NCBI GenBank assembly: GCA_016702335.1
Contig: JADJEF010000020.1
Coordinates: forward strand, 1,364,001 to 1,428,000
Origin: Rhodocyclaceae bacterium
Lineage (GTDB): Bacteria; Pseudomonadota; Gammaproteobacteria; Burkholderiales; Rhodocyclaceae
Reading direction: 5' to 3'
Length of the DNA: 64,000 nt
The notes under the pieces were generated by a model, which saw nothing but the letters and a program-made list of their open reading frames with translations, did not search any database and was not told the origin of the DNA. Shown here in pieces: positions 43,239-52,238 of this stretch. Positions within the stretch are counted from its first letter, which is position 1. Each line of letters opens with the position of its first letter. Position numbers and translations under genes: made by a program.

Positions 43239-43250
43239 GCGCGGCTTTTC

Positions 43251-43931
43251 CTAATGGCGACGGCCGAAAATCGCCGTGCCCACTCGCACCAAGGTGGCAC
43301 CTTCCATGATCGCCGCTTCCATATCGTCGCTCATCCCCATTGAAAGCGTATCCAGGTGCATGCCTGGTAGTTGATTGATCGCTTCCTGCAATTGACGCAA
43401 GCGGGCAAAGACCCGTCGCTGCAGTTCCAGGTCGGTAGTTGGCGCTGGAATGGCCATTAGCCCCCGCAAACCCAGTCGGGGTAGCGGGGCAACGGCCTGT
43501 GCCAGCGCAACAACCTCGTCCGGCGGGCAGCCACTCTTGCTGGCTTCGCCGCTGACATTGACTTGCAGGCAGACCTGCAACGGTGCAAGCCCCGGGGGGC
43601 GCTGCTCAGACAAGCGTTGAGCGATCTTCAGCCGGTCGACGGAATGCACCCAGGCAAAGTGCTCGGCGACCGGCCGTGTCTTGTTACCCTGCAAGGGGCC
43701 GATAAAGTGCCACTCAAGATCAGGCAGCGCACCAATTTTGGGCAGTGCTTCCTGCAGGTAGCTTTCGCCGAACTGGCGCTGACCGGCACTTGCCGCAGCC
43801 CGGATATCGGCGACCGGCCAGGTTTTCGATACGGCAAGCAGTGCGACCGATTCAGGCGCGCGTCCAGCGGCCGCGCAGGCGCGCATAATGCGCTCGACGA
43901 CGGCTTGCAAGTTGGCGGGAATTGATGTCAT
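43251..43931 (-). CDS. yggS: PLP homeostasis protein YggS
   Basis: 226-residue PLP-binding protein with the alanine-racemase-like barrel. PLP lysine is in LLAVSKTWP, followed by FGESYLQEALPKI and WHFIGPLQGNKTR; the phosphate-binding end has LSMGMSDDMEAAIMEGATLVRVGTAIFG. It is not an enzyme of known substrate but maintains vitamin B6 balance. ATG 43931 is preferred to 43955. It is divergent from pilT. Confidence 0.95.
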   Translation of the reverse strand: MTSIPANLQAVVERIMRACAAAGRAPESVALLAVSKTWPVADIRAAASAGQRQFGESYLQEALPKIGALPDLEWHFIGPLQGNKTRPVAEHFAWVHSVDRLKIAQRLSEQRPPGLAPLQVCLQVNVSGEASKSGCPPDEVVALAQAVAPLPRLGLRGLMAIPAPTTDLELQRRVFARLRQLQEAINQLPGMHLDTLSMGMSDDMEAAIMEGATLVRVGTAIFGRRH

Positions 43932-44007
43932 ATGCGCCTGTAACGGGGCCTTCATTGATCTTGCCGAGTATAGCGGCGCACCACAACTGAATAAGGGGAG
44001 TTATCGC

Positions 44008-45051
44008 ATGGACATTACCGAACTGCTGACCTTCATGGTCAAGAACAAGGCGTCTGACTTGCACCTGTCGTCAGGGCTGCCGCCGATGATTCGCGTGCAT
44101 GGCGATGTACGCAAAATCAACTTGCCGCCGATGGAACACAAAGAAGTTCATGGCATGGTCTATGACATCATGAACGACGGTCAGCGCAAGGTGTATGAAG
44201 AAAACCTTGAATGCGACTTTTCCTTTGCCGTGCCCGGTCTGGCGCGCTTCCGTGTCAATGCTTTCGTACAGCAGCGCGGCGCGGCTGCCGTGCTGCGCAG
44301 CATCCCGTCAAAAATCCTGTCGCTGGAAGACCTCAAAGCCCCGAAGATTTTCAAGGATCTGGCCGACCAGCCACGCGGTCTGGTGCTGGTTACCGGTCCG
44401 ACTGGCTCGGGTAAATCAACGACCCTGGCGGCCATGGTCAACCACAAGAACGAAGAGGAATACGGACACATCCTGACTGTCGAAGACCCGATCGAATTTG
44501 TGCACGAATCGAAGAAGTGCCTGATCAATCAGCGCGAAGTCGGCCCGCACACACTCTCGTTCAACAACGCGCTGCGTTCGGCACTGCGCGAAGACCCGGA
44601 CGTGATTCTGGTGGGCGAAATGCGCGATCTGGAAACCATTCGCCTGGCCATGTCGGGTGCCGAAACTGGCCACCTGGTGTTCGGTACGCTGCACACCTCG
44701 TCGGCAGCCAAGACCATTGACCGGATCATCGATGTGTTCCCCGGTGCAGAAAAAGACATGATCCGCGCGATGTTGTCCGAATCGCTCAAGGCGGTGATCT
44801 CGCAGACGCTGTGCAAGACCATGGACGGGTCTGGTCGGGTGGCGGCGCATGAGATCATGGTCGGCACCCCCGCAATTCGCAACCTGATTCGCGAGGCCAA
44901 GGTTGCGCAGATGTACTCGGCGATTCAGACCGGCACCCAGTACGGCATGCAAACGCTGGATCAAAATCTGATTGATCTGGTGCGCAAAAAAATCATCACG
45001 GCTGACGAAGCGCGGGGCAAGGCAGCCAATAAAGATTCGATCGTTGGCTGA
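44008..45051 (+). CDS. pilT: Type IV pilus retraction ATPase PilT
   Basis: 347-residue secretion-type ATPase that depolymerises the pilus. It begins MDITELLTFMVKNKASDLHLSSG. Walker A is VTGPTGSGKSTTLAAM, and the Asp and His boxes include TVEDPIEFVHE, VGEMRDLETIRLAMSGAETGHLVFGTLHT. The C-terminus retains the PilT AIRNLIREAK motif. AAGGGGAG precedes ATG 44008. pilU follows after 77 bp. Confidence 0.97.
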   Translation: MDITELLTFMVKNKASDLHLSSGLPPMIRVHGDVRKINLPPMEHKEVHGMVYDIMNDGQRKVYEENLECDFSFAVPGLARFRVNAFVQQRGAAAVLRSIPSKILSLEDLKAPKIFKDLADQPRGLVLVTGPTGSGKSTTLAAMVNHKNEEEYGHILTVEDPIEFVHESKKCLINQREVGPHTLSFNNALRSALREDPDVILVGEMRDLETIRLAMSGAETGHLVFGTLHTSSAAKTIDRIIDVFPGAEKDMIRAMLSESLKAVISQTLCKTMDGSGRVAAHEIMVGTPAIRNLIREAKVAQMYSAIQTGTQYGMQTLDQNLIDLVRKKIITADEARGKAANKDSIVG

Positions 45052-45128
45052 TAGGCGTTGCCACGCCAATCCAACGCAAACCCAAAGCCGATTGATTTAC
45101 GAGATAACGTTAAACCGCGAGGTGAACC

Positions 45129-46265
45129 ATGGAACGCGATGAAGGCCTGAAATTCATGTACCAGCTTCTGCAAATGATGTTGCAGAAGAAGGGCTCTGAC
45201 CTGTTTATTACGGCGGGCTTTCCCCCGGCCATGAAAATCGACAGCAAGATGACCCCGGCAACGCAGCAGGTGTTGTCGACCCAACATACCGCCGAGTTGG
45301 CGCGCTCGATCATGAACGACAAGCAGGCCGCTGAGTTTGAGGCGACCAAAGAGTGCAACTTTGCCATTCAGCCCTCAGGAATCGGCCGCTTCCGTGTCAA
45401 TGCGTTCTATCAGCAGGGCAAGGTGGGCATGGTATTGCGCACCATCAATGTCTCGATTCCCGATTTTGACGATCTCAAGCTGCCACCGGTGCTGAAAGAC
45501 GTGGTCATGACCAAGCGCGGCCTGGTGCTCTTTGTCGGTGGCACGGGCTCGGGCAAATCCACATCGCTCGCCGCCATGATCGGCTATCGCAATCAGAATT
45601 CCTATGGCCACATCATTACCATCGAAGACCCGGTCGAGTATGTACACGAGCACCGCAACTGCGTGATCACTCAGCGGGAAGTGGGTGTTGATACCGACAG
45701 CTGGCATATCGCCCTGAAAAATACGCTGCGCCAGGCGCCCGATGTGATTCTGATCGGCGAGATCCGTGACATGGAAACCATGGAGCACGCCATGGCCTTC
45801 GCTGAAACCGGCCACCTGGCCATGGGTACGCTGCACGCCAATAACTCCAATCAGGCCCTGACCCGCATCATCAACTTCTTCCCGGAAGAGCGGCATCATC
45901 AGCTGTTCATGGATCTCTCGCTCAACCTCAAGGCCGTGGTCTCGCAGCGCCTGATTCCGGTCAAGGAGGGCAAGGGCCGGGCTGCCGCCGTAGAGGTGCT
46001 ACTCAATTCACCGCTGATTTCCGACCTGATGGCCAAGGGCGAAATTTCCGAAATCAAGGAAATCATGAAGAAGTCACGCGAACTGGGCATGCAGACCTTC
46101 GATCAGGCCTTGTTCGATCTCTACGAGGGGGACCGCATCAGTTATGAAGATGCCCTGCGCTTTGCCGACTCGATGAACGAGGTGCGTCTGATGATCAAGT
46201 TGCACGGGAAGGAATCCGCTGCGGCCGACCGTCACTCCGGTATTCAGCACCTCGATATTGTCTAA
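45129..46265 (+). CDS. pilU: Type IV pilus accessory ATPase PilU
   Basis: 378-residue PilT paralogue. Walker A is VGGTGSGKSTSLAAM and the later boxes are TIEDPVEYVHEH, IGEIRDMETMEHAMAFAETGHLAMGTLHA. The extended C-terminus (…SMNEVRLMIKLHGKE) is typical of PilU, which supports PilT-driven retraction. A repeat copy follows 4 bp after the stop. Confidence 0.96.
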   Translation: MERDEGLKFMYQLLQMMLQKKGSDLFITAGFPPAMKIDSKMTPATQQVLSTQHTAELARSIMNDKQAAEFEATKECNFAIQPSGIGRFRVNAFYQQGKVGMVLRTINVSIPDFDDLKLPPVLKDVVMTKRGLVLFVGGTGSGKSTSLAAMIGYRNQNSYGHIITIEDPVEYVHEHRNCVITQREVGVDTDSWHIALKNTLRQAPDVILIGEIRDMETMEHAMAFAETGHLAMGTLHANNSNQALTRIINFFPEERHHQLFMDLSLNLKAVVSQRLIPVKEGKGRAAAVEVLLNSPLISDLMAKGEISEIKEIMKKSRELGMQTFDQALFDLYEGDRISYEDALRFADSMNEVRLMIKLHGKESAAADRHSGIQHLDIV

Positions 46266-46269
46266 ACCT

Positions 46270-46296
46270 CCGCAAGTCGGCTCTGGTGATACGGCG
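46270..46296 (+). repeat. 27-bp dispersed repeat between pilU and purU
   Basis: CCGCAAGTCGGCTCTGG, then TGATAC, then GGCG; one mismatch; intergenic. Confidence 0.9.
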
Positions 46297-46340
46297 GTGC
46301 GCCGCTGCATCACCGTGGTCGCCATGCTTGCACCCTGGTT

Positions 46341-47213
46341 ATGCATCGCGAACGCTTCTACACCCTCGCCGCGTCGTGTCCTGACCGCACTGGCATCATT
46401 GCCAGGGTGACAGGATTTTTTGCCGAGCATCAAGGCTGGATTCTCGAGTCGACCTTTCATGCCGACGACGGCTCCGACACCAGCGATGGCCGCTACTTCA
46501 TGCGCATCGAAGTCAAGGCCGACTCTTTGCCCTTTCAATTGGCCGAACTACGCCAGCGCTTTGCGCCGCTGGCGCGCGAGCTGGCAATGGACTGGCGGAT
46601 CAGTGATTCGGCGTCCAGGAAACGCGTCGTCATCCTGGTCAGCCAGCAGGAGCATTGCCTCTACGACCTGCTGGCGCGCTGGCAGTCGAAAGAGCTCGAC
46701 ATCGAAATTCCCTGTGTCATTTCCAACCACGACAGTCTGCGTGGTTTTGTCGAGTGGCACGGCATACCCTTTCACCATGTGCCAGTCACCCCGGACACCA
46801 AGACCAGCGCCTACGCCGAAGTGCAGCGCCTCGTTGATGCCGCGCGCGGCGACACCCTGGTGCTGGCGCGCTACATGCAGATCTTGTCGCCCGAGCTGTG
46901 CGCGGCCTACCCTGGGCGCATGCTTAACATCCATCACAGCTTCCTGCCCAGTTTTGTCGGTGCCAAGCCCTACCATCAGGCCTATCAGCGCGGCGTCAAA
47001 TTGATCGGAGCGACCTGTCACTACGTCACCCACGAGCTTGATCAGGGCCCGATCATCGAGCAGGACGTGATTCGCATCGATCACACCGATGCGGTGGAGG
47101 ACATGGTCCGCTACGGCAAAGACATCGAAAAGACCGTCCTGGCGCGCGGTTTGCGCTACCATCTGGAAGACCGTGTTCTGGTACACGGCAACAAGACGGT
47201 TGTTTTTCGATGA
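46341..47213 (+). CDS. purU: Formyltetrahydrofolate deformylase
   Basis: 290 residues: an N-terminal ACT domain (YTLAASCPDRTGIIARVTGFFAEH) and a C-terminal formyltransferase-fold domain with ILSPELCAAYPGRMLNIHHSFLPSFVGAKPYHQAY and HYVTHELDQGPIIEQD. It releases formate from 10-formyl-THF and balances one-carbon pools. It overlaps the next gene by 4 bp. Confidence 0.96.
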   Translation: MHRERFYTLAASCPDRTGIIARVTGFFAEHQGWILESTFHADDGSDTSDGRYFMRIEVKADSLPFQLAELRQRFAPLARELAMDWRISDSASRKRVVILVSQQEHCLYDLLARWQSKELDIEIPCVISNHDSLRGFVEWHGIPFHHVPVTPDTKTSAYAEVQRLVDAARGDTLVLARYMQILSPELCAAYPGRMLNIHHSFLPSFVGAKPYHQAYQRGVKLIGATCHYVTHELDQGPIIEQDVIRIDHTDAVEDMVRYGKDIEKTVLARGLRYHLEDRVLVHGNKTVVFR

Positions 47214-49219
47214 CTATCCGCTGCGTCTCTCTGCTCCCGCGCCCCTTGAATTTTCTGTTCAGCGCCCTCGCCCTGCTGTGCGCCAGCCCGGCCTGGGCCT
47301 TTGGGCTCAATAACATTTATGGTGGCCAGACGCTCGGTAAGCCCTTTTATGCCGAGATACCCCTGCAGTCGGCGCCCAGCGTCAGTGAGAGCTGTGTCAA
47401 CCTGCGCCCGGGCGAAGGGACGGCAGATTTCTTCATCGCCGACCTCAAGGTGACGCTGGCCGGTCCGGTCAATGCGCGCCGGCTGGTCATCAGCTCACTG
47501 AGCCCCGTGCGCAGCCCGATGATCAGCTTTGTGGTCGACGTGCAATGTGCCGAGGCTGCCATGGCGCGCGAGTACACACTGCTGGCAGAAAATGCGCAGA
47601 TCGAGCGCCTGCCCCGGCGAACCGAAAGTGTTGCGGTGGCATCGCCGCTTAGCCCTCCTGTTGTTTCCAGCGCAGCCCTGGCCCCTGCTGGCGAGACACT
47701 GCTGCTGGCCGGTGCCACCACGCTCAATGCCATGGCGCGTGCGCTCTACCCCGATGATCGCGCGGCGCGCGACGCTTACCGCGCGGCGTTTGCCGCCAGC
47801 AACCCCGAGCTGTTCGCCGGCAAAGAAAATGTCGGCTCCGTTCCCCTGCCCGCCGGCACCCGCCTTAAGGCACCGGCAGAGTTGCCCGTAGCGGCACTGC
47901 CCACGCGAGCAAAAGTAGTCAGGGTTGCCACGCCCGACGCCGGCTCGGCCGCCGCCGCCCCCTCGCCAAGTGGGCAAAGCACCGCCAAAAGCACCGGGGC
48001 CACTTCTGGTGCGAGCAAACCCGAGTCACGCAAGGGCGATCGTCTGAGCCTAGGCACGGCCGCGTCGCAAATGCAAATGCTGGCCGACGCGATCATGCGC
48101 CTTGAGGGCACCATGATCGAGCGCGACAAGGTCAATGCCGAATTGGTCGGCGGAGTCTCCAGCGCACTCAATTCCATCATCGAGCTCAAGGACCGGCTCG
48201 GCGCGCAAGACAAGCAGGTCCAGCAACTCATTGCCATGCAAATCGAGTCTGAGCGGCTTCGTGCGCTGGAGCGTGAGGCGCAATTGGGCCCCTGGACTTT
48301 GCTGGGCCTGTTGCTGGTGGCCATGGTGGCTGGTGCCGGTCTGGTCGCCTTGAATCATGCACTGGCGGCACGCCGGCGCGAGCTGGTCGCTCCGGCGTTC
48401 AATGAAGCAGTGGCCAAAGAGGCGGCGGCATCGCGCCCGCGTGATCCCTGGGCGCAGGCGGCTGATCAAAGCAAGGCCGACCATGATCGTTTTGACGACG
48501 AACCGGAGCCCTGGCCTGCCCGACCGACTGCTGCGAGTCAGCCGCCTGCGGTAGCCGCAACACCCCAGGCTGCTGCACCCGTAACGCCGGAAGCGGCACC
48601 CGCACCGGTTGCTGTGCCTGTGGCCAAGGTGGCCGCCACGCCGCCCGCCGGCGCGTCGGAACCCCTCGAAGAACTCGAACTGGACGATCTGTTCGGACTA
48701 TTCACCGAGCAGAAGGCCGCCGTGACGAGCATGATCAGTCGTCTGCGCGCCACCCATAGCCGTGACCCGGACGAGTGGCTCGCACTGGTGCGCGAAGCGC
48801 GCGAAGCCGGTTTGCTCAATACCCAGGAATTGCAGGTGGTGCTCGCCCAGTTCAAACAGGTATTCAATGCCGAAGTCACCCCGCATAACTCCAGCCCCAG
48901 CCTTGATACCTTTCCTCAGGTGATCAAACGCCTGCAGGCTTGCTGGGGGGGAGGCGAGTGCCTCAAGATGCTCAATCAGCTGCTCTACGACAACCGTGAA
49001 GGTGGTCGTCAGGGTTTCCCGGAAGACGCGTTTTCCGACTTGGCAATGCTGCGCGATGTACTCGCCATGCGCATCGCCCTGTACGGTGAAGAGGCCGTGC
49101 ACCCCTCGGTGACGGCTGAACTGCAGGCGGCCGAACTCGCCGCCCGCCGCGCCGAACATCGTGCCGCCGCCAGCAGCACCATTGATTTCCATCTTGAGCT
49201 GCCTCCGAGCAAGGACTGA
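47210..49219 (+). CDS. FimV/HubP-like membrane protein
   Basis: 669 residues. A signal-like start (LNFLFSALALLCASPAWAFGLNNIYGGQTLGKPFYAEIPL) has the LGQPL-type opening of FimV. An Ala/Pro linker, a coiled-coil part (about 280-345), one membrane helix (GPWTLLGLLLVAMVAGAGLVAL) and a cytoplasmic tail with acidic and helical segments follow. FimV proteins organise cell poles and pilus function, which fits the pilT-pilU neighbourhood. It is shorter than typical FimV and no clear LysM is seen. Confidence 0.72.
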   Translation: MTIRCVSLLPRPLNFLFSALALLCASPAWAFGLNNIYGGQTLGKPFYAEIPLQSAPSVSESCVNLRPGEGTADFFIADLKVTLAGPVNARRLVISSLSPVRSPMISFVVDVQCAEAAMAREYTLLAENAQIERLPRRTESVAVASPLSPPVVSSAALAPAGETLLLAGATTLNAMARALYPDDRAARDAYRAAFAASNPELFAGKENVGSVPLPAGTRLKAPAELPVAALPTRAKVVRVATPDAGSAAAAPSPSGQSTAKSTGATSGASKPESRKGDRLSLGTAASQMQMLADAIMRLEGTMIERDKVNAELVGGVSSALNSIIELKDRLGAQDKQVQQLIAMQIESERLRALEREAQLGPWTLLGLLLVAMVAGAGLVALNHALAARRRELVAPAFNEAVAKEAAASRPRDPWAQAADQSKADHDRFDDEPEPWPARPTAASQPPAVAATPQAAAPVTPEAAPAPVAVPVAKVAATPPAGASEPLEELELDDLFGLFTEQKAAVTSMISRLRATHSRDPDEWLALVREAREAGLLNTQELQVVLAQFKQVFNAEVTPHNSSPSLDTFPQVIKRLQACWGGGECLKMLNQLLYDNREGGRQGFPEDAFSDLAMLRDVLAMRIALYGEEAVHPSVTAELQAAELAARRAEHRAAASSTIDFHLELPPSKD

Positions 49220-49328
49220 GTCCCCTGTGGTTCGTGCAGTCCTGGTGTGTCAGGGGTTCGCCAGAGGCAGAAAGACTCGACCAGCCACTGCTTGCGCCGT
49301 GATGCGCTGCCAGCGACCCTAGGCACCG

Positions 49329-49946
49329 ATGGAAGAGTTGCTCTATTGGCTGGGTCTCGCGGCGGTAGGGGTCTCGGCGCTGACCGGTGCGCTGGATGCC
49401 GGACGCAAGCAAATGGATATTGTCGGCCTGATCATGGTCGGTCTTGCGACCGCGCTTGGTGGCGGCACCGTGCGTGACATTCTGCTTGACCGGCGACCCT
49501 TCTGGCTGGCGGACGAACTCAATCTCGTGGTAGCCATGAGTACGGCGGCGCTGTGCTTCGTTGTTGCCCGACGCTGGCGTTTGCCGCCGCGCTTGTTCCT
49601 GATTCCCGATGCTATCGGACTGGCCTTGTTCACCGTTGTTGGCACCCAGATTGCGCTGCAGTACTCGACGTCCTGGCTGGCAGCGAGTTTGCTGGGCGTG
49701 ACCACTGGCGTGGTCGGCGGCGTGCTGCGCGATGTGCTGTGCAACGAGGTGCCGCTGCTGTTCATGCGCGGCGAGCTTTATGCCACGGCGGCCTGGATCG
49801 GCGCGCTCACGCTGCTGGCGCTGCAGGCCCTGGGCGTTTCGCCGGTGCTTGCCGCCTGGGTGGCGATGGGCGTCATCATTGCCTTGCGCGGCCTGGCTGT
49901 GATCTACAAGATACGGGTGCCAATCTTCAGGGAAAAAGGCGGATAG
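49329..49946 (+). CDS. Trimeric intracellular cation (TRIC) channel family protein, UPF0126
   Basis: 205-residue membrane protein with seven hydrophobic helices arranged as two homologous halves. Each half has the glycine signature: LIMVGLATALGGGTVRDILLDRRPFWL and LLGVTTGVVGGVLRDVLCNEVPLLF. Homologues of YadS/TRIC form trimeric cation channels. It stands alone after the FimV-like gene, with a 27-bp repeat after its stop. Confidence 0.9.
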   Translation: MEELLYWLGLAAVGVSALTGALDAGRKQMDIVGLIMVGLATALGGGTVRDILLDRRPFWLADELNLVVAMSTAALCFVVARRWRLPPRLFLIPDAIGLALFTVVGTQIALQYSTSWLAASLLGVTTGVVGGVLRDVLCNEVPLLFMRGELYATAAWIGALTLLALQALGVSPVLAAWVAMGVIIALRGLAVIYKIRVPIFREKGG

Positions 49947-49977
49947 GGGTTGTCGTCAGGCGCGCCCTACCCCATAC

Positions 49978-50004
49978 CGCCGTCTTGCCAGCGCCGACTT
50001 GCGG
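49978..50004 (-). repeat. 27-bp dispersed repeat between convergent genes
   Basis: On the minus strand: CCGCAAGTCGGCGCTGG, CAAGAC, GGCG; perfect consensus copy in the gap after the TRIC gene. Confidence 0.92.
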
Positions 50005-50017
50005 AAACGGGAGTCGC

Positions 50018-51208
50018 CTACGCCCCGATCTGCTCGCGGACCTCGTCGCAGGTGTCTTGCAGCTCTTCACGCATCGCCGTCACGACATTAGGCGCGGCCT
50101 CGCGCGGGCCGGCGGTGAGTACCGTTTCGAGCGAGCCGGCGTAGAAGTTGAGGCGCTCGGCACCCACCTTCTGGGTCAGCTCCTTGAGTGCTTTGGCGGC
50201 GGCGAGCAGGGCGGTCGCGTCGTTCGCCGCCTGCGCGGCCTCGATCGTGCCGACCAGTGCCGTGGCCTCGGTGATGAAGTTGCGCAGCGTGCGTCCCTGC
50301 AACATCTTCAGTCCGCCGATTCGGCTGATGTCCAGCCGTGGCAATGGCATGGCCGCCAGACGCGCCGGTGATTCGCTGAGCAAGAAGCCGGCATGCATGA
50401 CTCGCCGGCAGAGCGAACGCAGCAAGGCGACGCCCAGCTCGGCGCTGGTGAGCGTCACGTGGGTGAGTTCCTTGCGCCCGATCGGGTACCAGGCGCTGGC
50501 GACCTCGGTCACGGCATCGGCCGCGCGTGCACTGCCGCCCACCAGAGCCATTTCGCCAAAGACTCCGCCAGGGCCAATGCGCTCGACCACGGTGTCATCC
50601 ACCGTGATGGCGACGCGCCCTTCGACCAGCACATACATGAACATGGCCGCGGCACCGGCCGAGATCACCTTGCCACCCTGATCCATGCGTATCGGCTGGG
50701 GGTCGCCTAACGCATGCCGCAGCTCGTTAATGAGCGTGGCGCCGAGGGCATCCCTATTCACCGGCGGCGGCAAGGGTGGCAGGCCGAGCTTGGCGGCACG
50801 GGCAAAGCTGCCTTGCATGCGGGTACCGAGAAGACGCATCATGATCAGCGCGAAGTCGGGCATCTGCTGCAAGGTATTGGCAAAGCGTGCCAGATCGACA
50901 CCGAGCACCACCGCTTCTTTGAGCACCGTGGCGCTGGCCATGCGCGAGGTGCCGCACAGTACCGAGGTCGCGCCGAAAATTTCACCGGGCATGACCAGCT
51001 CCAGCGGGCGCTTGTTGCGCGTGAGCGCCACTTGCCCAGAGACCAGCAAATAGAGCCGCGCATCGGGCGCGGCCTTGCCCATTCGCCGCGCTTCGCTATA
51101 AATCTTGCTGGCGGGCGCGAATGTCTGCTCCTGACCGGCGCTGCGGAAAAAAGCCAGGGTGGTCTGGGTGTCGATGGGCGACTCGTTGGCGCGTGCTGCA
51201 CTACTCAT
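50018..51208 (-). CDS. Protein with two cyclic-nucleotide-binding-like domains and an HPt-like tail
   Basis: 396 residues. Two cNMP-binding (CRP-like) folds: about 20-145 (YLLVSGQVALTRNKRPLELVMPGEIFGATSVL) and 170-285 (MYVLVEGRVAITVDDTVVERIGPGGVFGEMALVGGSARAADA, the better-kept pocket with Arg-Ala-Ala). The helical C-terminus (AAAKALKELTQKVGAERLNFYAG) looks like an HPt module, but with Lys where His is expected. There is no DNA-binding domain. It sits downstream of a receiver protein and histidine kinase on the same strand. Confidence 0.8.
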   Translation of the reverse strand: MSSAARANESPIDTQTTLAFFRSAGQEQTFAPASKIYSEARRMGKAAPDARLYLLVSGQVALTRNKRPLELVMPGEIFGATSVLCGTSRMASATVLKEAVVLGVDLARFANTLQQMPDFALIMMRLLGTRMQGSFARAAKLGLPPLPPPVNRDALGATLINELRHALGDPQPIRMDQGGKVISAGAAAMFMYVLVEGRVAITVDDTVVERIGPGGVFGEMALVGGSARAADAVTEVASAWYPIGRKELTHVTLTSAELGVALLRSLCRRVMHAGFLLSESPARLAAMPLPRLDISRIGGLKMLQGRTLRNFITEATALVGTIEAAQAANDATALLAAAKALKELTQKVGAERLNFYAGSLETVLTAGPREAAPNVVTAMREELQDTCDEVREQIGA

Positions 51209-51324
51209 GGATTACCTCGCTGAATATTCCGGGGGCCGCTGGTGAAATGAGCCGTAGCCTACACCAGAACAACGGCGATAAGACGGCGCGATTCGGCAGG
51301 CGCCCGGCTGGCAATGGCCGGACA

Positions 51325-52191
51325 TCAGGGCCTGGCTTCGCGACTCTGTGGGCCGAGCAGCGCGCGGTAGCGCAGCGCCTCGCCAAGCAAGACCGGCAGG
51401 TCATTGTCCTGCCACGGGTTTGGCAGTACGTGGTAAACCCCGGCGATGCTGATGGTATCCGCCACCAGGTTGAGGCCGACATTGCCCGAGACCAGAATGC
51501 GCACGGCATGGGGAAAGCGGCCGCGCAGCTGCAGCAGCAGTTCGATGCCTTCCATGTCAATCAGCGTGTCGTTGGCAAACACCAGATCGGGTGCATGTTC
51601 ATGCACGCTTTGCAGGGCGTGCGCGGCGAGCGCCGCGCAGCGGATTTTCAGCGCCAGGGTCTTCCCTGCAGGGGCTTGCGCGCCCAGCGCTTGCGCCAGC
51701 GGGCTGCTCAAATGTGCGGGGTCACCCACCAGCAATACGTTCAAGGGCTGGTGCGCATCGACCACCGACGACGGTTTGTTGCCGTGCCCGGCGGCGAGCT
51801 GGCGCTGATGTACCGCGAGTGCGACGCGCCCCTTCAGGTCGTACTCAAACCACGGCTTGGCGAGCAGGTGATCGGCACGCGCTTCGTTGATCGCGCCGAG
51901 CGCGCCTTCCAGATCGATGGTGCCGGTGAGCAGAATACGCACGGCCTGTGGCTGCAAGTCGCGCAGGCAGGCCAGAAAGGGAATGCCGTCCATGGCCGGC
52001 ATGCGGTAATCGACGATGGCGACATCACACACCGCTCCCGCCCGGGCAAGGTGCGTCAAGGCTTCTGTCGGTGAGGTGAAGCTTTGAATCTCGATGCCGT
52101 CGATGCCGATATGCGGCGGGCGCAGCAGCTCGCGGCGCAGGGCGTCGATCACGCCGGGGTCATCAGCAACAATCAGGACACGGCAAACCAT
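51325..52191 (-). CDS. Double receiver-domain response regulator, second domain degenerate
   Basis: 288 residues with no output domain. REC1 (about 4-125) has the acidic pair, phosphoacceptor Asp in AIVDYRMPAMDG, Thr in ILLTGT and Lys in LAKPW. REC2 (about 150-275) has FANDTLIDMEG, which puts Asn at the phosphoacceptor position, and LPNPW where Lys is expected. It therefore cannot be phosphorylated normally. It is 47 bp from the upstream kinase gene and is probably its partner. Confidence 0.85.
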   Translation of the reverse strand: MVCRVLIVADDPGVIDALRRELLRPPHIGIDGIEIQSFTSPTEALTHLARAGAVCDVAIVDYRMPAMDGIPFLACLRDLQPQAVRILLTGTIDLEGALGAINEARADHLLAKPWFEYDLKGRVALAVHQRQLAAGHGNKPSSVVDAHQPLNVLLVGDPAHLSSPLAQALGAQAPAGKTLALKIRCAALAAHALQSVHEHAPDLVFANDTLIDMEGIELLLQLRGRFPHAVRILVSGNVGLNLVADTISIAGVYHVLPNPWQDNDLPVLLGEALRYRALLGPQSREARP

Positions 52192-52238
52192 GCTGGAGTC
52201 GGCGCTTTCGGGGTTGTGTCAAAAGGGAGTCGGACGGG

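Noticed and set aside
52191..52230. A further repeat copy near GGAGTCGGCGCTTTCGG
   Set aside because: Only the AGTCGGCGCT core matches and the rest diverges; too weak to count.
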